Positions 44,360 through 54,101 of a stretch of DNA of 64,000 nt are shown piece after piece. The DNA is from Synechococcus sp. UW140 (GTDB lineage Bacteria > Cyanobacteriota > Cyanobacteriia > PCC-6307 > Cyanobiaceae), in the NCBI RefSeq assembly GCF_900474295.1, contig NZ_UCOB01000014.1, forward strand, positions 207,589 to 271,588, in the 5' to 3' direction. How positions within the stretch are numbered: position 1 is the stretch's first letter; the number at the start of each line of letters is the position of its first letter. A program made the position numbers and the translations under genes. The notes beneath the pieces were generated by a model, which was given only the letters and a program-made list of their open reading frames with translations, ran no database searches and was not told the DNA's origin.

Positions 44360-44740
44360 TCACCATTTGGCATCACACTCGTATGTGCCCTTTCTGTAGC
44401 TATAAACGTCCCTTTCAAAGCTCACTCTCTCTTTAGACCAAGTAGGAGCCTGAGAAAAAGTGATGCCAGAGGATGGTGAGGTCCAATTACGGACACTCGC
44501 GCCAGGGGAACGAACCATGCTCGTTTTGTTCCCGTTGGGAAAAGTCAGAACAAGGAAATCAGACAATGGGTTACGTAGATCATCCTCGTTTGGCGCAGCT
44601 TCTTTGATGCTCAATCTTCCCAACACATCGCAATTCAATTCAACCACCTTAAGCTCTTTTGCTCTAGACTCAAGCCCTGCGGCAACTAGACTAAAAGCAG
44701 TAATTGCAGTGAATAAGTGAAACAGTTTAAAATCTTTCAT
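44360..44740 (-). CDS. Small exported protein, unknown
   Basis: 126 residues with a signal peptide (MKDFKLFHLFTAITAFSLVA, cleavage near SRA). The mature part is beta-rich with two cysteines (ELNCDVLGRL near its start, YECDAKW at the end), likely disulfide-linked. Periplasmic or secreted. Not recognised. Confidence 0.62.
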   Translation of the reverse strand: MKDFKLFHLFTAITAFSLVAAGLESRAKELKVVELNCDVLGRLSIKEAAPNEDDLRNPLSDFLVLTFPNGNKTSMVRSPGASVRNWTSPSSGITFSQAPTWSKERVSFERDVYSYRKGTYECDAKW

Positions 44741-45004
44741 TGTTGAATAATAGATTTTAGCAATTTAGCATTGTCTGCTTAATTGGATAAGTACTTGGGT
44801 CGCCGTGTCGAAGCATTTCATTCAGCTCAGGCGGTAGCCGGTAAGGCTCATGCCCCAGGGCAATAAAAACCGCGCACTAGGTGGGGCGTGATTGGCATGC
44901 GGTTGTTTATCGGGAACGATCGGGAATACTTAATCCCACTGACATCCACAAGAAAACAGCATCCTGTCTCGTAGTAATATAAGGTGAAGCTTACGCTAAT
45001 TGCC

Positions 45005-45271
45005 ATGAAGTACAAACTATTACTTTCTCTTTTGCTGATCGGATCCGCAAAAGTTTCTGCAGCCGTTTATACCACCAAGCCTGGATCCAAGTTTCACACT
45101 GAACCAAATGGTGAAAGGATCAATATTGGAGCTGAAATGATTGAGACACCAGCTCTTGAAAAAAAAGATGATTGGTGCTTTTTTAAGCTCCGAGACGGCA
45201 GAGGAGCTGCTATAAATCCACCAGCGGGATGGACTCTTTGTAGCAATTTGGACAAGTTTGTTGGAAATTGA
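45005..45271 (+). CDS. Small exported protein with SH3-like features
   Basis: 88 residues from the ATG at 45005: signal peptide (MKYKLLLSLLLIGSAKVSAA), then VYTTKPGSKFHTEPNGERIN, DDWCFFKLRDGRGA and GWTLCSNLDKF. The pattern of a short beta-barrel with a Trp-Cys and a Cys near the end resembles bacterial SH3 domains. Function unknown. Last protein gene before the tRNA. Confidence 0.58.
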   Translation: MKYKLLLSLLLIGSAKVSAAVYTTKPGSKFHTEPNGERINIGAEMIETPALEKKDDWCFFKLRDGRGAAINPPAGWTLCSNLDKFVGN

Positions 45272-45426
45272 GCATGCTCTATTAATGTTCATGATGGCTT
45301 CACAATGACCCCTACTTTTCCCTTGCGGGTTTTGCATTGAACTATCTAGCTAGGTCTAGATGCATCAGGGAGCGCAAATAAAAATGCCCACCAGCAAAGA
45401 AGCTAGTGAGCGACTTAGAAATTCAA

Positions 45427-45499
45427 TGGAGCCAAGGAGACTCGAACTCCTGACCCCCTGCATGCCATGCAGGTGCTCTACCAGCTGAGCTATGGCCCC
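45427..45499 (-). tRNA. tRNA-Ala (anticodon GGC)
   Basis: Full cloverleaf on the minus strand: acceptor GGGGCCA / TGGCTCC plus discriminator A, D-arm GCTCAGCTGGTAGAGC, anticodon stem CCTGC / GCAGG with loop ATGGCAT (anticodon GGC), and T-arm with GTTCGAGTC. CCA is not encoded. The 3' end faces the accessory block on its left, the usual orientation for an integration site. Confidence 0.97.
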
Positions 45500-45578
45500 A
45501 TGGTCGTTGGCTGCGCCCTTGAGCACGTCCATCGACGTGAGGAAGCTTACACCGGCAGGGTGCGTACTCCGTCAGGCA

Positions 45579-46196
45579 TCAAACCTGCCGCCAAACGGCA
45601 ACAAGCTTGCCCTGAACCTGCACCTGGTCAGCGGGGAGCTCAATCGGCTCATAGGCAGGATTGGCGGCTTCCAGTCGCACAGTGCCCCGACTGCGATGGA
45701 AGTGTTTCAGCGTGGTGCCACTACCTGGAACCAAGGCACTCACGATCGTTCCCTCCCGCAGCCGAGACGCCTCAACAACTGGCTCCATCAGCACCACATC
45801 ACCATCGGCGATGTGGGCATCCACCATCGAATCACCATTCACCGTGAGGGCAAACAGTCCCTGCGTCTCCAACACAGGAACCAAATCGAGGCGCTCCTGT
45901 ACATCATCAAAGGCCTCCACCAAACCACCTGCTGCCACAGCACCGAGCACCGGGATACCAGACGCCAGTCCCCCCAGGAGCTGAAGGGTGCGGGCCTGGC
46001 CCTCCTGCCAAGTGATCCAACCTTTCTGCTGCAGATGACGCAAGCGACTCTGCACCGGCGCAGGCGAACGCAAGCCCATCGCCTGCATCATCTGGCGTAT
46101 GGAAGGGCTGTGGTGATTGACACCGATGTAGTCAGACAGCCAGTCGTACAGCTCTTGCTGCGCGGGAGTAAGGGGCTCAGGGGTTCCAGCAGGCAC
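45579..46196 (-). CDS. lexA: LexA-type SOS repressor
   Basis: 205 residues starting at GTG (MPAGTPEP). N-terminal winged helix (SPSIRQMMQAMGLRSPAPVQ), autocleavage site Ala-Gly in VLGAVAAGGLVEAF, catalytic Ser in VNGDSMVDAHI and Lys in GTTLKHFHRS. All autoproteolysis residues are present. A LexA-like box lies at 46217-46230, supporting autoregulation; in cyanobacteria LexA targets may extend beyond SOS genes. Confidence 0.94.
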   Translation of the reverse strand: MPAGTPEPLTPAQQELYDWLSDYIGVNHHSPSIRQMMQAMGLRSPAPVQSRLRHLQQKGWITWQEGQARTLQLLGGLASGIPVLGAVAAGGLVEAFDDVQERLDLVPVLETQGLFALTVNGDSMVDAHIADGDVVLMEPVVEASRLREGTIVSALVPGSGTTLKHFHRSRGTVRLEAANPAYEPIELPADQVQVQGKLVAVWRQV

Positions 46197-46214
46197 CTAC
46201 GAAGGTCCGATCGG

Positions 46215-47024
46215 TCAATACATTTGTACCGGTGCATCGCCAGGATTGCAAGGCCGAGCTGGCAATTCTGGTGATGCCAGCGACGACAAAAAACCGAGGC
46301 TGCGCTCACACACCAGGGGCCACTCAGCATCGGCGGTGATCGCGTGACTACTGCGCTCGAGCCAAACCAGCTGTTTCGATGAGGCCCCAGCCTGGTCAAT
46401 CAGTCGCCGCACACCACGCTCAGTCACCACGTTGTCGCGCCGACTGGCGATCACCAGCATTGGCTGATGGACTGCAGTCAATTGTCGACGCACCTGAGCG
46501 ATCAAACGCAGCACCAAACTGCTACAGATCACTGGATAGCGGTCATACGACCAAAGCCGATCGACCGTGGTGGGGTCTGCGTAGTCGCAGGGGGGCTTGG
46601 CCACTGTCTTCACCAGTCGGGTCAGCAGTGGAGCAAAAAAGCGCCGCACGTCTCGACTGCCGATCGGCGGTGAATACAGCATCAACCCACGAATTTCAGG
46701 GAAGCGCAGCGCAGCTTGCAGCGCCAGGATCGATCCCATCGAAAGCCCTCCCAGCACCACCTGCTGCCCACGGGCCAGCTGGGAACGCAGTACCCCATCC
46801 ACCTGATCGACCCACTGCTGCGGATGGACCGGCAGCAGGTCATTCAATTGCGTGCCATGGCCAACAAGTAGGGGCACCTCGACCGCGTAGCCCTTGGCAT
46901 GCAGCGCAGTGGCGAGCAATGCCATCTCCGCAGGGGACCCGGTGAATCCATGCAGAAGAATCACGGTGACTGATCCACCTGCCAACGAGATTGGAGCCGG
47001 GCTGGCCTCAAAAACACTTGCCAT
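46215..47024 (-). CDS. Alpha/beta hydrolase, carboxylesterase-like
   Basis: 269 residues from the ATG at 47024 (frame opens to 47084). HGFTGSPAEM (oxyanion region), nucleophile Ser in LGGLSMGSIL, and a late Asp (IASRRDNVV) and His (ERSSHAITAD) complete the triad of Est30-type esterases. Cytoplasmic; probable ester substrate unknown. Its 3' end overlaps the LexA box. Confidence 0.85.
   Translation of the reverse strand: MASVFEASPAPISLAGGSVTVILLHGFTGSPAEMALLATALHAKGYAVEVPLLVGHGTQLNDLLPVHPQQWVDQVDGVLRSQLARGQQVVLGGLSMGSILALQAALRFPEIRGLMLYSPPIGSRDVRRFFAPLLTRLVKTVAKPPCDYADPTTVDRLWSYDRYPVICSSLVLRLIAQVRRQLTAVHQPMLVIASRRDNVVTERGVRRLIDQAGASSKQLVWLERSSHAITADAEWPLVCERSLGFLSSLASPELPARPCNPGDAPVQMY
46217..46230 (-). 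promoter_or_regulatory. LexA-binding site upstream of lexA
   Basis: Minus-strand GGTACAAATGTATT, a near match to the cyanobacterial LexA box (GTAC and GT-A half sites around an AT-rich centre), about 20 bases before the lexA start. Confidence 0.6.
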
Positions 47025-47139
47025 CTCCTCGTCTCCAGGGCGAACAGATCTGATCCATCCGTGCAGCGTGGCAACAAGCTGCACGGATCAACACGCAAGC
47101 CATCAAAAGCTCATTTCCAGAAACTTCACCAGAGCCGGG

Positions 47140-47889
47140 TCAGAATCCTTTTGCGGAAGGTCGATGGCTGGAAAGAGAGACATTGTCGACACCTTGCGTC
47201 GACTTCCGGGGCTGCTGAAACTGACCGGATGATGGGGCTGCATGCGCTTGGGAATTGGGCACAGCAACAGCATTAAACGCCAAAGACCAACGCTCCCCAT
47301 CACCACGGAAAGGCATCACAGAATGGGGCTGCCAGGCAGGGAAAACATAGAAGTCGCCTGGAACGGGCAGTACGTAATGCGACATGCCAGTGCGGAATGA
47401 CTGCACATGCCACTCTTCAGGCCCATGAAAACAAAGCTGGCCGTCAAAGCTGTTGGCGGTGATCTGTGGAGGCACAGCCAGAAAAATCACACCCGAGAAA
47501 CTGCCCCCATGGGTGTGGGTGGGGTTGTAATCGCCAGCCTTTTGACAGTTGAGCCACAGATCAATGGGCTTGAGCTCGTAACGACCAGGAATCCAGGGGC
47601 CCCTCCCCTGGGGAGGCTGGCGGTCCATGACATGGCGGATCCAACGATCACAGGAAGGGAGCAGATGCTCAACCATCAACGCCTGTACACCAGGCTGATC
47701 CGGTCTTAATTCGCGCTGTTGACTGAGCTGCCCAGCCAACTTGACGGACGCATCGGCACTCCCTTCTGGATTCTCCAGAACGGACTGACTGACGCTAAGA
47801 AGCGTCTTCAGAAGTGAATCCGGTAACTGGCCCTTGAGGATCGAGCGCGGGAAAAGATCCAGAACCTCCACGGGCAGCGAGTCAATCAA
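47140..47889 (-). CDS. 2OG-Fe(II) oxygenase-like protein
   Basis: 249 residues with a jelly-roll core: iron-binding PTHTHGGSFSGVIFL (His-x-His), FYVFPAWQPHSVMPFRG (second His and Arg) and ERWSLAFNAV. This matches the putative 2OG-Fe(II) oxygenase group often seen in marine cyanobacteria and cyanophages. Start uncertain: TTG at 47889 or GTG at 47871. Substrate unknown. Confidence 0.8.
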   Translation of the reverse strand: MIDSLPVEVLDLFPRSILKGQLPDSLLKTLLSVSQSVLENPEGSADASVKLAGQLSQQRELRPDQPGVQALMVEHLLPSCDRWIRHVMDRQPPQGRGPWIPGRYELKPIDLWLNCQKAGDYNPTHTHGGSFSGVIFLAVPPQITANSFDGQLCFHGPEEWHVQSFRTGMSHYVLPVPGDFYVFPAWQPHSVMPFRGDGERWSLAFNAVAVPNSQAHAAPSSGQFQQPRKSTQGVDNVSLSSHRPSAKGF

Positions 47890-47972
47890 CCATCATCGTG
47901 CCATTGATCGAGCCAATCGCTTGGTTCATCAGGAGCGAAAACTCCGACCCAAGCGAGCGTGCCAGTGAAGGC

Positions 47973-48929
47973 TTACAACCCCCCCATCAATGCTGCCAAG
48001 AGAGCTTGCTGGGCATGCAAACGATTCTCAGCCTGATCAAAGATTCGGCTGGCACTTCCCTCCATCACCCCGGCACTGATCTCCTCGCCACGATGGGCAG
48101 GCAGGCAATGCAACACGATGGCGTCTGGTTCAGCTTCTGCCACCAAGGCTTCATCGAGGCAAAAGCCCTTAAAGGCCTGTTCGCGCTCGGCCTGCTCCTG
48201 CTCCTGGCCCATGGATGCCCAGACATCGGTGTACAGCGCCTGGGCACCCTTGACTGCAGCCACTGGGTCACTCGTCACCGTGATCTCCGCACCAGCGACA
48301 GCAAGAGCCCGTGCCTGATCAAGGACTCCTGGCAGCGGCTCGAAGCCTTCAGGGCAGCCAATCCGCACATTCACACCCAGCAAAGCGCCGCAGATCATCA
48401 GCGAGTGGGCCACATTGTTGCCGTCACCCACGTAGGCCAAGGTCTGCCCCTGCAGCTCCCCGAAGGCCTCCTGCATCGTCAAATAATCAGCCAGGGCCTG
48501 GCAAGGATGCTCCAAATCGGTGAGGGCATTGATCACCGGGATCGACGCCCAGTGGGCGTAGTCGACCAACTCTTGCTGGGCGAAGGTGCGGATCGCCAGG
48601 GCATCACAAAAACGACTTAACACCCTTGCGGTGTCTTCCAAAGGCTCGCCGCGACCGAGCTGGGTCACCTGAGGATTGAGGTCAACGGTCTGGCCGCCAA
48701 GCCGGGCCATTGCCACCTGGAAACTGACACGGGTACGGGTGGAGGCCTTGGTGAAGATCAGGCCCAGAACCCTGTTACCCAAGTCGATCCGACGATCGCC
48801 CGACTTCAACTGCTGGGCCAACTGCAGCAACGCGGCGGCCTGTTCGGCACTGACATCCTCTGACGACAGGAAATCTCGGCCGCTCAGAGGCGAGAGAACG
48901 GAAGCGACCCCCTGAGTGGCGGTGACCAT
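47973..48929 (-). CDS. argF: Ornithine carbamoyltransferase
   Basis: Makes citrulline from ornithine and carbamoyl phosphate in arginine synthesis. 318 residues: carbamoyl-phosphate motif KASTRTRVSF, then HPCQALAD, LAYVGDGNNVAHSL and the catalytic-loop HCLPAHRGEEIS. Complete. Confidence 0.96.
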   Translation of the reverse strand: MVTATQGVASVLSPLSGRDFLSSEDVSAEQAAALLQLAQQLKSGDRRIDLGNRVLGLIFTKASTRTRVSFQVAMARLGGQTVDLNPQVTQLGRGEPLEDTARVLSRFCDALAIRTFAQQELVDYAHWASIPVINALTDLEHPCQALADYLTMQEAFGELQGQTLAYVGDGNNVAHSLMICGALLGVNVRIGCPEGFEPLPGVLDQARALAVAGAEITVTSDPVAAVKGAQALYTDVWASMGQEQEQAEREQAFKGFCLDEALVAEAEPDAIVLHCLPAHRGEEISAGVMEGSASRIFDQAENRLHAQQALLAALMGGL

Positions 48930-49224
48930 GGATGTCTTCTAAAGGAACTTTATCGGGGATCAGCCCCCCTCTCGTCAAGGGGATGGGGATCACCAGAGAC
49001 GAATCAGGAGGCACGGATACGTTGACAAACAGAGTGTGCGCCACCGAAATCACCTTGGTGAGCTGAGAAGCGCAAGCCGTGTTGCCGTACTTCAGAGCGC
49101 GCTCCAAGCCATCGCCAAGCTCGGAACAGCGGGTCTTCTCAGTGGTGACTGGCACAGAGTGCTGCGAGTGGAGAGTTGATGGTGGCCGCGCCAAAACGGC
49201 CTCGACAGACCGACACGCTGCCAA

Positions 49225-49250
49225 CAAAAAAGCGGACCCGAAGGATCCGC
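49225..49250 (-). terminator. Terminator of ftsH
   Basis: Minus-strand GCGGATCC / GGGTCCGC stem (one mismatch) with a short loop, followed by TTTTTTG, about 60 bases after the ftsH stop. Confidence 0.75.
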
Positions 49251-49308
49251 CTGAATGGGTTGTCTCAATGGGTTGTGTCCGCTCAAGCTGTAACCGCTTG
49301 ATGCAGCA

Positions 49309-51174
49309 TCAACTCGGCATCACGCTTGCGGCGAGCATCTCCTTGAGCTCATCGCCTTCGATCACCTCCTTCTCAAGGATCTTCTGAGAGATAGTCTCCA
49401 GGAGAGCCATGTTGTGGCGCAAGATGCCAAGGGCCTGTTCATGGGCTCGATCAACCAGACCGCGCACTTCCCGATCAATGGCCTGAGCGGTGGCGTCACT
49501 GACGGTGCGACGGGGATTGTTGCCACCGCCAAGGAAGCGCCCACCGCCCTGTTTGTCATAGGCCAAGGGGCCGAGGGTGTCGCTCATGCCGTAGGTGCCC
49601 ACCATCTGCTCAGCGATGTCGGTGGCGCGCTGCAGGTCGTTGGCAGCACCAGTGGTGATTTTGTCGAAGACGATCTCTTCGGCAGAACGACCGCCGAGCA
49701 GGGTGGCAATCTGACCTTCAAGGTCTTCGCGTGAATTGAGGAAGCGTTCCTCTGTGGGCAGCTGCAGGGTGTAGCCCAGAGCACTCATGCCTCGCGGAAC
49801 GATCGAGATCTTGGCCACCTTGCTGCCACCGGGCATCAGGTGGCCCACGATGGCGTGACCGACTTCGTGATAGGCCACAACCTTCTTCTCATCGTCCTGG
49901 AGGACGCGACTCTTTTTCTCCAAGCCAGCCACGACCCGCTCGATTGCCTCACCCAGATCCTGCTGTTCCACTTTGGTGCGCTTGGCACGGGCAGCAAGCA
50001 GAGCTGCTTCATTGACCAAATTGGCAAGGTCGGCGCCGGCGAAACCACTCGTGGCTTGCGCGATGAGGTCGAGATCGACACCATCAGCCAGCTTCACCTT
50101 GTTGGCATAGATCTCGAGAATGGTCTTACGACCAGAGAGATCAGGACGATCCACCAGCACCTGACGGTCGAAGCGACCAGGACGCAGCAATGCGGCATCG
50201 AGAACCTCGGGCTGGTTCGTGGCTGCTAGCACAATCACCGGCTTGTCTTTGGACGCGAAACCGTCCATCTCAGTCAGTAGCTGGTTGAGGGTTTGCTCCC
50301 GTTCGTCATTCCCCCCAACCACACCCATCGAACCCGAACGGCTCTTGCCGATGGCATCGAGTTCGTCGATAAAGATGATGCAGGGGGCATTCTTTTTGGC
50401 TTGTTCGAACAAGTCCCGCACCCTGGCGGCACCGGCACCAACGAACAGTTCAACGAACTCCGAGCCGCTGATGATGAAGAAGGGCACACCCGCCTCTCCA
50501 GCCACAGCCTTGGAGAGCAGGGTCTTACCGGTGCCCGGAGGCCCAACCAACAGCACACCCTTGGGAATGCGCGCACCGATTTCGGCGTAGCGCTCGGGGG
50601 TCTTGAGGAAGTCAACGATCTCTGTGAGTTCGTCTTTCGCTTCATCCACACCAGCAACGTCGTCGAAGGTGATGCGCGACTGCTCGTCAGGGACGTAAAC
50701 CTTGGCCTTGCTCTTGGTGAAGTTGAGGGCGCCCTGAGCACCACCGGCACCCATCGAGCGACGCGCGAAAAACTGCAACACCAGGATGAAGATCAGGGGG
50801 GGGACCACCCAGCTGAGAATCGTGGTGAAAATATTGGGCTTCTTGGGAGGGGCAGCGGCAAACTCAACGCCCTTGTCCTCCAGGCGCTGTGGCAGATCCA
50901 TATCGAAGATCGGTGTGGTCGCCAGCACAGCGGGTGCACCCTCCTCCGGAGCACTGAGCTCATAGCGGATCTGATCCTGAGTAATGAAGGCCCGTTTCAC
51001 GGCCCCGTCATTCACTTGATCAATAAAGAGTGAATAGGGCACTCGCGGCACCTGCTGCATCCCCTGATTGGGAACGAAGCTGCTGATCAACAACAAGACA
51101 CCAAACCCGATCAATACCAGGTTGATGATCCCGAATCGCCTATTTGGCTGATTGTCGTCCTCGCGAATCGGCAT
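49309..51174 (-). CDS. ftsH: ATP-dependent zinc metalloprotease FtsH
   Basis: Membrane-bound AAA protease; in cyanobacteria FtsH complexes degrade damaged photosystem II D1 and regulatory proteins. 621 residues from the ATG at 51174 (an upstream TTG is possible). Two membrane segments (about residues 15-35 and 115-140), Walker [24 protein letters not shown] arginine-finger region and zinc-binding HEVGHAIVG (the usual Ala of HEAGH is Val). Fully intact. Confidence 0.96.
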   Translation of the reverse strand: MPIREDDNQPNRRFGIINLVLIGFGVLLLISSFVPNQGMQQVPRVPYSLFIDQVNDGAVKRAFITQDQIRYELSAPEEGAPAVLATTPIFDMDLPQRLEDKGVEFAAAPPKKPNIFTTILSWVVPPLIFILVLQFFARRSMGAGGAQGALNFTKSKAKVYVPDEQSRITFDDVAGVDEAKDELTEIVDFLKTPERYAEIGARIPKGVLLVGPPGTGKTLLSKAVAGEAGVPFFIISGSEFVELFVGAGAARVRDLFEQAKKNAPCIIFIDELDAIGKSRSGSMGVVGGNDEREQTLNQLLTEMDGFASKDKPVIVLAATNQPEVLDAALLRPGRFDRQVLVDRPDLSGRKTILEIYANKVKLADGVDLDLIAQATSGFAGADLANLVNEAALLAARAKRTKVEQQDLGEAIERVVAGLEKKSRVLQDDEKKVVAYHEVGHAIVGHLMPGGSKVAKISIVPRGMSALGYTLQLPTEERFLNSREDLEGQIATLLGGRSAEEIVFDKITTGAANDLQRATDIAEQMVGTYGMSDTLGPLAYDKQGGGRFLGGGNNPRRTVSDATAQAIDREVRGLVDRAHEQALGILRHNMALLETISQKILEKEVIEGDELKEMLAASVMPS

Positions 51175-51226
51175 GGCGTCAGATCCGAGTTGAGCGTCCA
51201 AACTAAAGCGAGCTTTTGGCTGCTGG

Positions 51227-52108
51227 TTGGCTGCACAGGGTGGAGAACCGAACGTTCGGGCTGAGTCGCTTCAGCTGACAACGCACTGGCGCAGCCCCTG
51301 GGGCATCACCGCCTGGCGCAACCGCACGGGCATCTGTAGCAGCCGGCGTCTACGCAAAGGCCATGGCCCCCTAACCCGTGGCCACTTCCAACAGCTGAGT
51401 GCAGCAGGGATGATGCAGGCGCTCGTGCAAGGCAAACAGCTGAAACGCCTGGAGGTGCGCACCGCCTTGGCCTTCATTGCCGGCCCACTCCTGTTCGCCT
51501 TGGGGGCCGGATTGCCGCTGGCGCATCAAGGCAATGCCTCACTCGCAGCAGGCTTGCTGGCGATCGGGTCCGTGCTGTTCACGGCAGGCGGCTGGTGGCA
51601 GGTTGAACAGGCGCTTTTGGCCGTGCCGTCTCTACCGGACGACGCCAAACCCTGGCAATGGTGTGGATTGCGTTGCAGCCTCGACCAGAGCCTGGGAACG
51701 GTGCTGTTCAACATCAACACCTTTTTCTTGTGGGGATGGCCCCAGCCACAGGAGCAAAGCTGGCTGCTGTTGGCGGTGCTGCCAAATCTGCTGGGATCCA
51801 TCCTTTTCCTGGTTTCCGCCGCAGACGGATTACTTGAAGTGGGGCATGGCCGATTGCTCGTCTTCGAGCCCAAGCACCTGGGCTGGTGGATCGCGATGGT
51901 GAATACGCTCGGCTGCCTGTGGTTCATGCAGTCAGCATTGGCGTCATTGCCGAATGCCCTGCCCAAGCTCACCAGCTTCAACAACCAAATGGCCCTTCAA
52001 ACCACTTTGCTGGGGTCGCTTGCCTTCGCAATTGTTGGCATCCTCAGTCTGGCGGAATGCTCAGAAGATGAGGTTGCTGAACCAAGGTCCAACGTCCCAC
52101 AGGCGTGA
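51227..52108 (+). CDS. Multi-pass membrane protein, unknown
   Basis: 293 residues if started at TTG 51227; an ATG at 51410 would give 232. After a Trp/Arg-rich N-terminal part that still looks coding (WRSPWGITAWRNRTG) there are about six membrane helices (ALAFIAGPLLFALGAGLPL, LAAGLLAIGSVLFTAGGWW, LLLAVLPNLLGSILFLV and others). The following channel gene starts 41 bases inside its end. Divergent from ftsH. Family not recognised. Confidence 0.7.
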   Translation: MAAQGGEPNVRAESLQLTTHWRSPWGITAWRNRTGICSSRRLRKGHGPLTRGHFQQLSAAGMMQALVQGKQLKRLEVRTALAFIAGPLLFALGAGLPLAHQGNASLAAGLLAIGSVLFTAGGWWQVEQALLAVPSLPDDAKPWQWCGLRCSLDQSLGTVLFNINTFFLWGWPQPQEQSWLLLAVLPNLLGSILFLVSAADGLLEVGHGRLLVFEPKHLGWWIAMVNTLGCLWFMQSALASLPNALPKLTSFNNQMALQTTLLGSLAFAIVGILSLAECSEDEVAEPRSNVPQA

Positions 52109-52811
52109 GGGGATTTATGAGCTCCTCTTGGCACTGTGCCTTCTGGTGCTTGTGAGTTTCGCCTTCCCGTCCATCTCCTGGATGGGATCGGTTGGTTATT
52201 CGTTGATCGCACTCTTGCTCACCCAGCTTGTGGTGCTGAAGATGAGCAAGCGCACTTGGAAAGACAAGCTCTACCAACTCCTTGGGGTGGTCGCTCTGGT
52301 GAGCCAACTGGTGTGGGTAATCACCCCTGTGAAATGGACCATGACCGGCGTCCCGCTGGTGCTGAGCTGGAGTGTGCTTGTGGGCTGGAGCGTGGTTCGG
52401 CTCGTGGAGAAACTGGCCAAAGAACGGCACGTCACCCATTCGATGCTGATGGGCGCAGCAGCCGGTTATCTCCTGCTCGGACTCACAGCAGGGTTGGTGA
52501 TGAGCGCTGTTGAGACCATCCAACCCCACAGTTTCACCCCACTCGATGTGCCCGCGCATGGGCTCAGCGGCGGGGACGCCAGCGTGCTGGATTCGGCCCC
52601 AGTGTTCGCCCGCATCAATTATTTCGCCTTCATCTGTCTCACCACTGTTGGTTTTGGCGACATCAAGCCGGTCCTGCCTCTTTCACGCATGCTTTCAGTC
52701 GCCACTGGCATCGCAGGGCCGCTGTATCTCGCGGTGGTGATGGGGGTGCTGATCAGCCGCTACAGCCGTGAATTGGGCGGGGGCAAGGGCGATCAGCACA
52801 GCAACGAATGA
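52068..52811 (+). CDS. Two-helix-pore potassium channel
   Basis: 247 residues from the ATG at 52068. About four or five membrane helices precede a pore loop with selectivity filter TVGFGD (residues 193-198), flanked by YFAFICLT and a final membrane helix (AGPLYLAVVMGVLISRY). The filter (GFG variant of GYG) indicates K+ conduction. It overlaps the upstream membrane gene by 41 bases, so the two are probably coexpressed. The cytoplasmic end is short, with no RCK domain. Confidence 0.85.
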   Translation: MRLLNQGPTSHRREGIYELLLALCLLVLVSFAFPSISWMGSVGYSLIALLLTQLVVLKMSKRTWKDKLYQLLGVVALVSQLVWVITPVKWTMTGVPLVLSWSVLVGWSVVRLVEKLAKERHVTHSMLMGAAAGYLLLGLTAGLVMSAVETIQPHSFTPLDVPAHGLSGGDASVLDSAPVFARINYFAFICLTTVGFGDIKPVLPLSRMLSVATGIAGPLYLAVVMGVLISRYSRELGGGKGDQHSNE

Positions 52812-52829
52812 TCAGCCGTTGCGCATGGC

Positions 52830-54101
52830 TTAGTCCTGCGCATAGCTCGTCGGAGGCATGGAGGTGGAATCAGGCCCAGACTGACCGTTGCTCTCAGACC
52901 GGTTCGGCGTCAAGCGCAGGCCGGTGCTGTCCTGAAGCTGGCGCAGCAAGGTGGCAAGCGACAGATTCATCTGTCCTTCCCGTTCACCAATCAGGGCGAC
53001 CTCCTCCACCTCAATCGGCTTCACGGTGTCGCTCAGCATCGTGAGCAGCGGCTCCAGTTTCTGGAGAAGGAACAGGCGCTTGGCATCCGAACCACTGCGC
53101 TTCAGAGAGGTGACCAAATCTTGAAGGCCCTCGGCCTGGGAACGCCCCTGCTCCACGATCGTGGCAGCAGCGCCTTTGGCCTCCGCCATCATCGTTTGAC
53201 ATTCGGATTCAGCCGGCGCAATCACATCCGCTTCAAGCTGCTGCGTTACCTGTTTGATGCGCGCCTCCTGCACCGGCAGCTCCGCCTCAGCCCTTGCCAA
53301 CTCGGCCCCCACTTCTGCTTCCACCTCCGCCACCAAGGCATCGCGACGGGTGAGCGCATCCTTGATCCGTTTCTGGGCATTGGCGGTGGCCACCGCCAAT
53401 TCCTTATCGAGCCGGCGCAGGGAGGTGATGCGAGCGTTCTCCGCTTGCTTCACAGCCGATTGCGAGGTGGCCTCAGCCTCAGCGATGCGCGAATCCCTCT
53501 TCAGTTCGACCAGCTGCTTGCGACCAATCGAATCGAGGTAGCGCACGTCATCAGAGATGTTCTGAATCTGCAGCGTGTCGAGCACCAGCCCGAGCTTTTG
53601 CAGATCGTCCTCCGCCTCCTCCAGCAGGGTGCGCGCAAAGGTGATCTTGTCTTCATTGAGTTGCTCGGGAGTGAGGCTGGCCATCACGCCGCGCAGGTTC
53701 CCTTCCAACGTCTCCTTGGCGATATGGCGAATCTCGTCCTGGCTTTTGCCAATCAAGCGTTCGATCGCGTTGTGGATCCCAGGCTCATCACCGGAGATCT
53801 TGATGTTGGCCACACCCGCCACGTTGAGCGGGATACCCCCTTTGGAGTAGGCGTTCTCCACCCGCAACTCGATGATCATGTTGCTGAGGTCGAGGCGCAT
53901 CACCTCTTCAAGAACAGGGATCCGCAAGGCACTGCCTCCCCGTACCGTGCGATACCCCACCTTGCGCCCATCGCCAGTGGTGCGGCCCAGGCCGGCGAAG
54001 ATCAGCACTTCACTGGGCTGACAGATGAAATAGAGCTGACGCAGCAACACCACGAAAGCCCAAAGCCCCGCAGCGCCGGTCAAGCCAAAGGCGACAAACA
54101 T
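52830..54101 (-). CDS. Flotillin-like SPFH/band 7 protein, copy 2
   Basis: 423 residues. N-terminal membrane anchor (AAGLWAFVVLLRQLYFIC), SPFH domain (GYRTVRGGSALRIPVLEEVM, AYSKGGIPLNVAGVANIKIS) and a long Ala/Glu-rich coiled coil with flotillin-type repeats (EAEATSQSAVKQAENAR). Membrane microdomain scaffold is the expected role. Its ATG overlaps the stop of the upstream flotillin as TGATG. Clearly paralogous to the gene at 54101-55423. Confidence 0.9.
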   Translation of the reverse strand: MFVAFGLTGAAGLWAFVVLLRQLYFICQPSEVLIFAGLGRTTGDGRKVGYRTVRGGSALRIPVLEEVMRLDLSNMIIELRVENAYSKGGIPLNVAGVANIKISGDEPGIHNAIERLIGKSQDEIRHIAKETLEGNLRGVMASLTPEQLNEDKITFARTLLEEAEDDLQKLGLVLDTLQIQNISDDVRYLDSIGRKQLVELKRDSRIAEAEATSQSAVKQAENARITSLRRLDKELAVATANAQKRIKDALTRRDALVAEVEAEVGAELARAEAELPVQEARIKQVTQQLEADVIAPAESECQTMMAEAKGAAATIVEQGRSQAEGLQDLVTSLKRSGSDAKRLFLLQKLEPLLTMLSDTVKPIEVEEVALIGEREGQMNLSLATLLRQLQDSTGLRLTPNRSESNGQSGPDSTSMPPTSYAQD

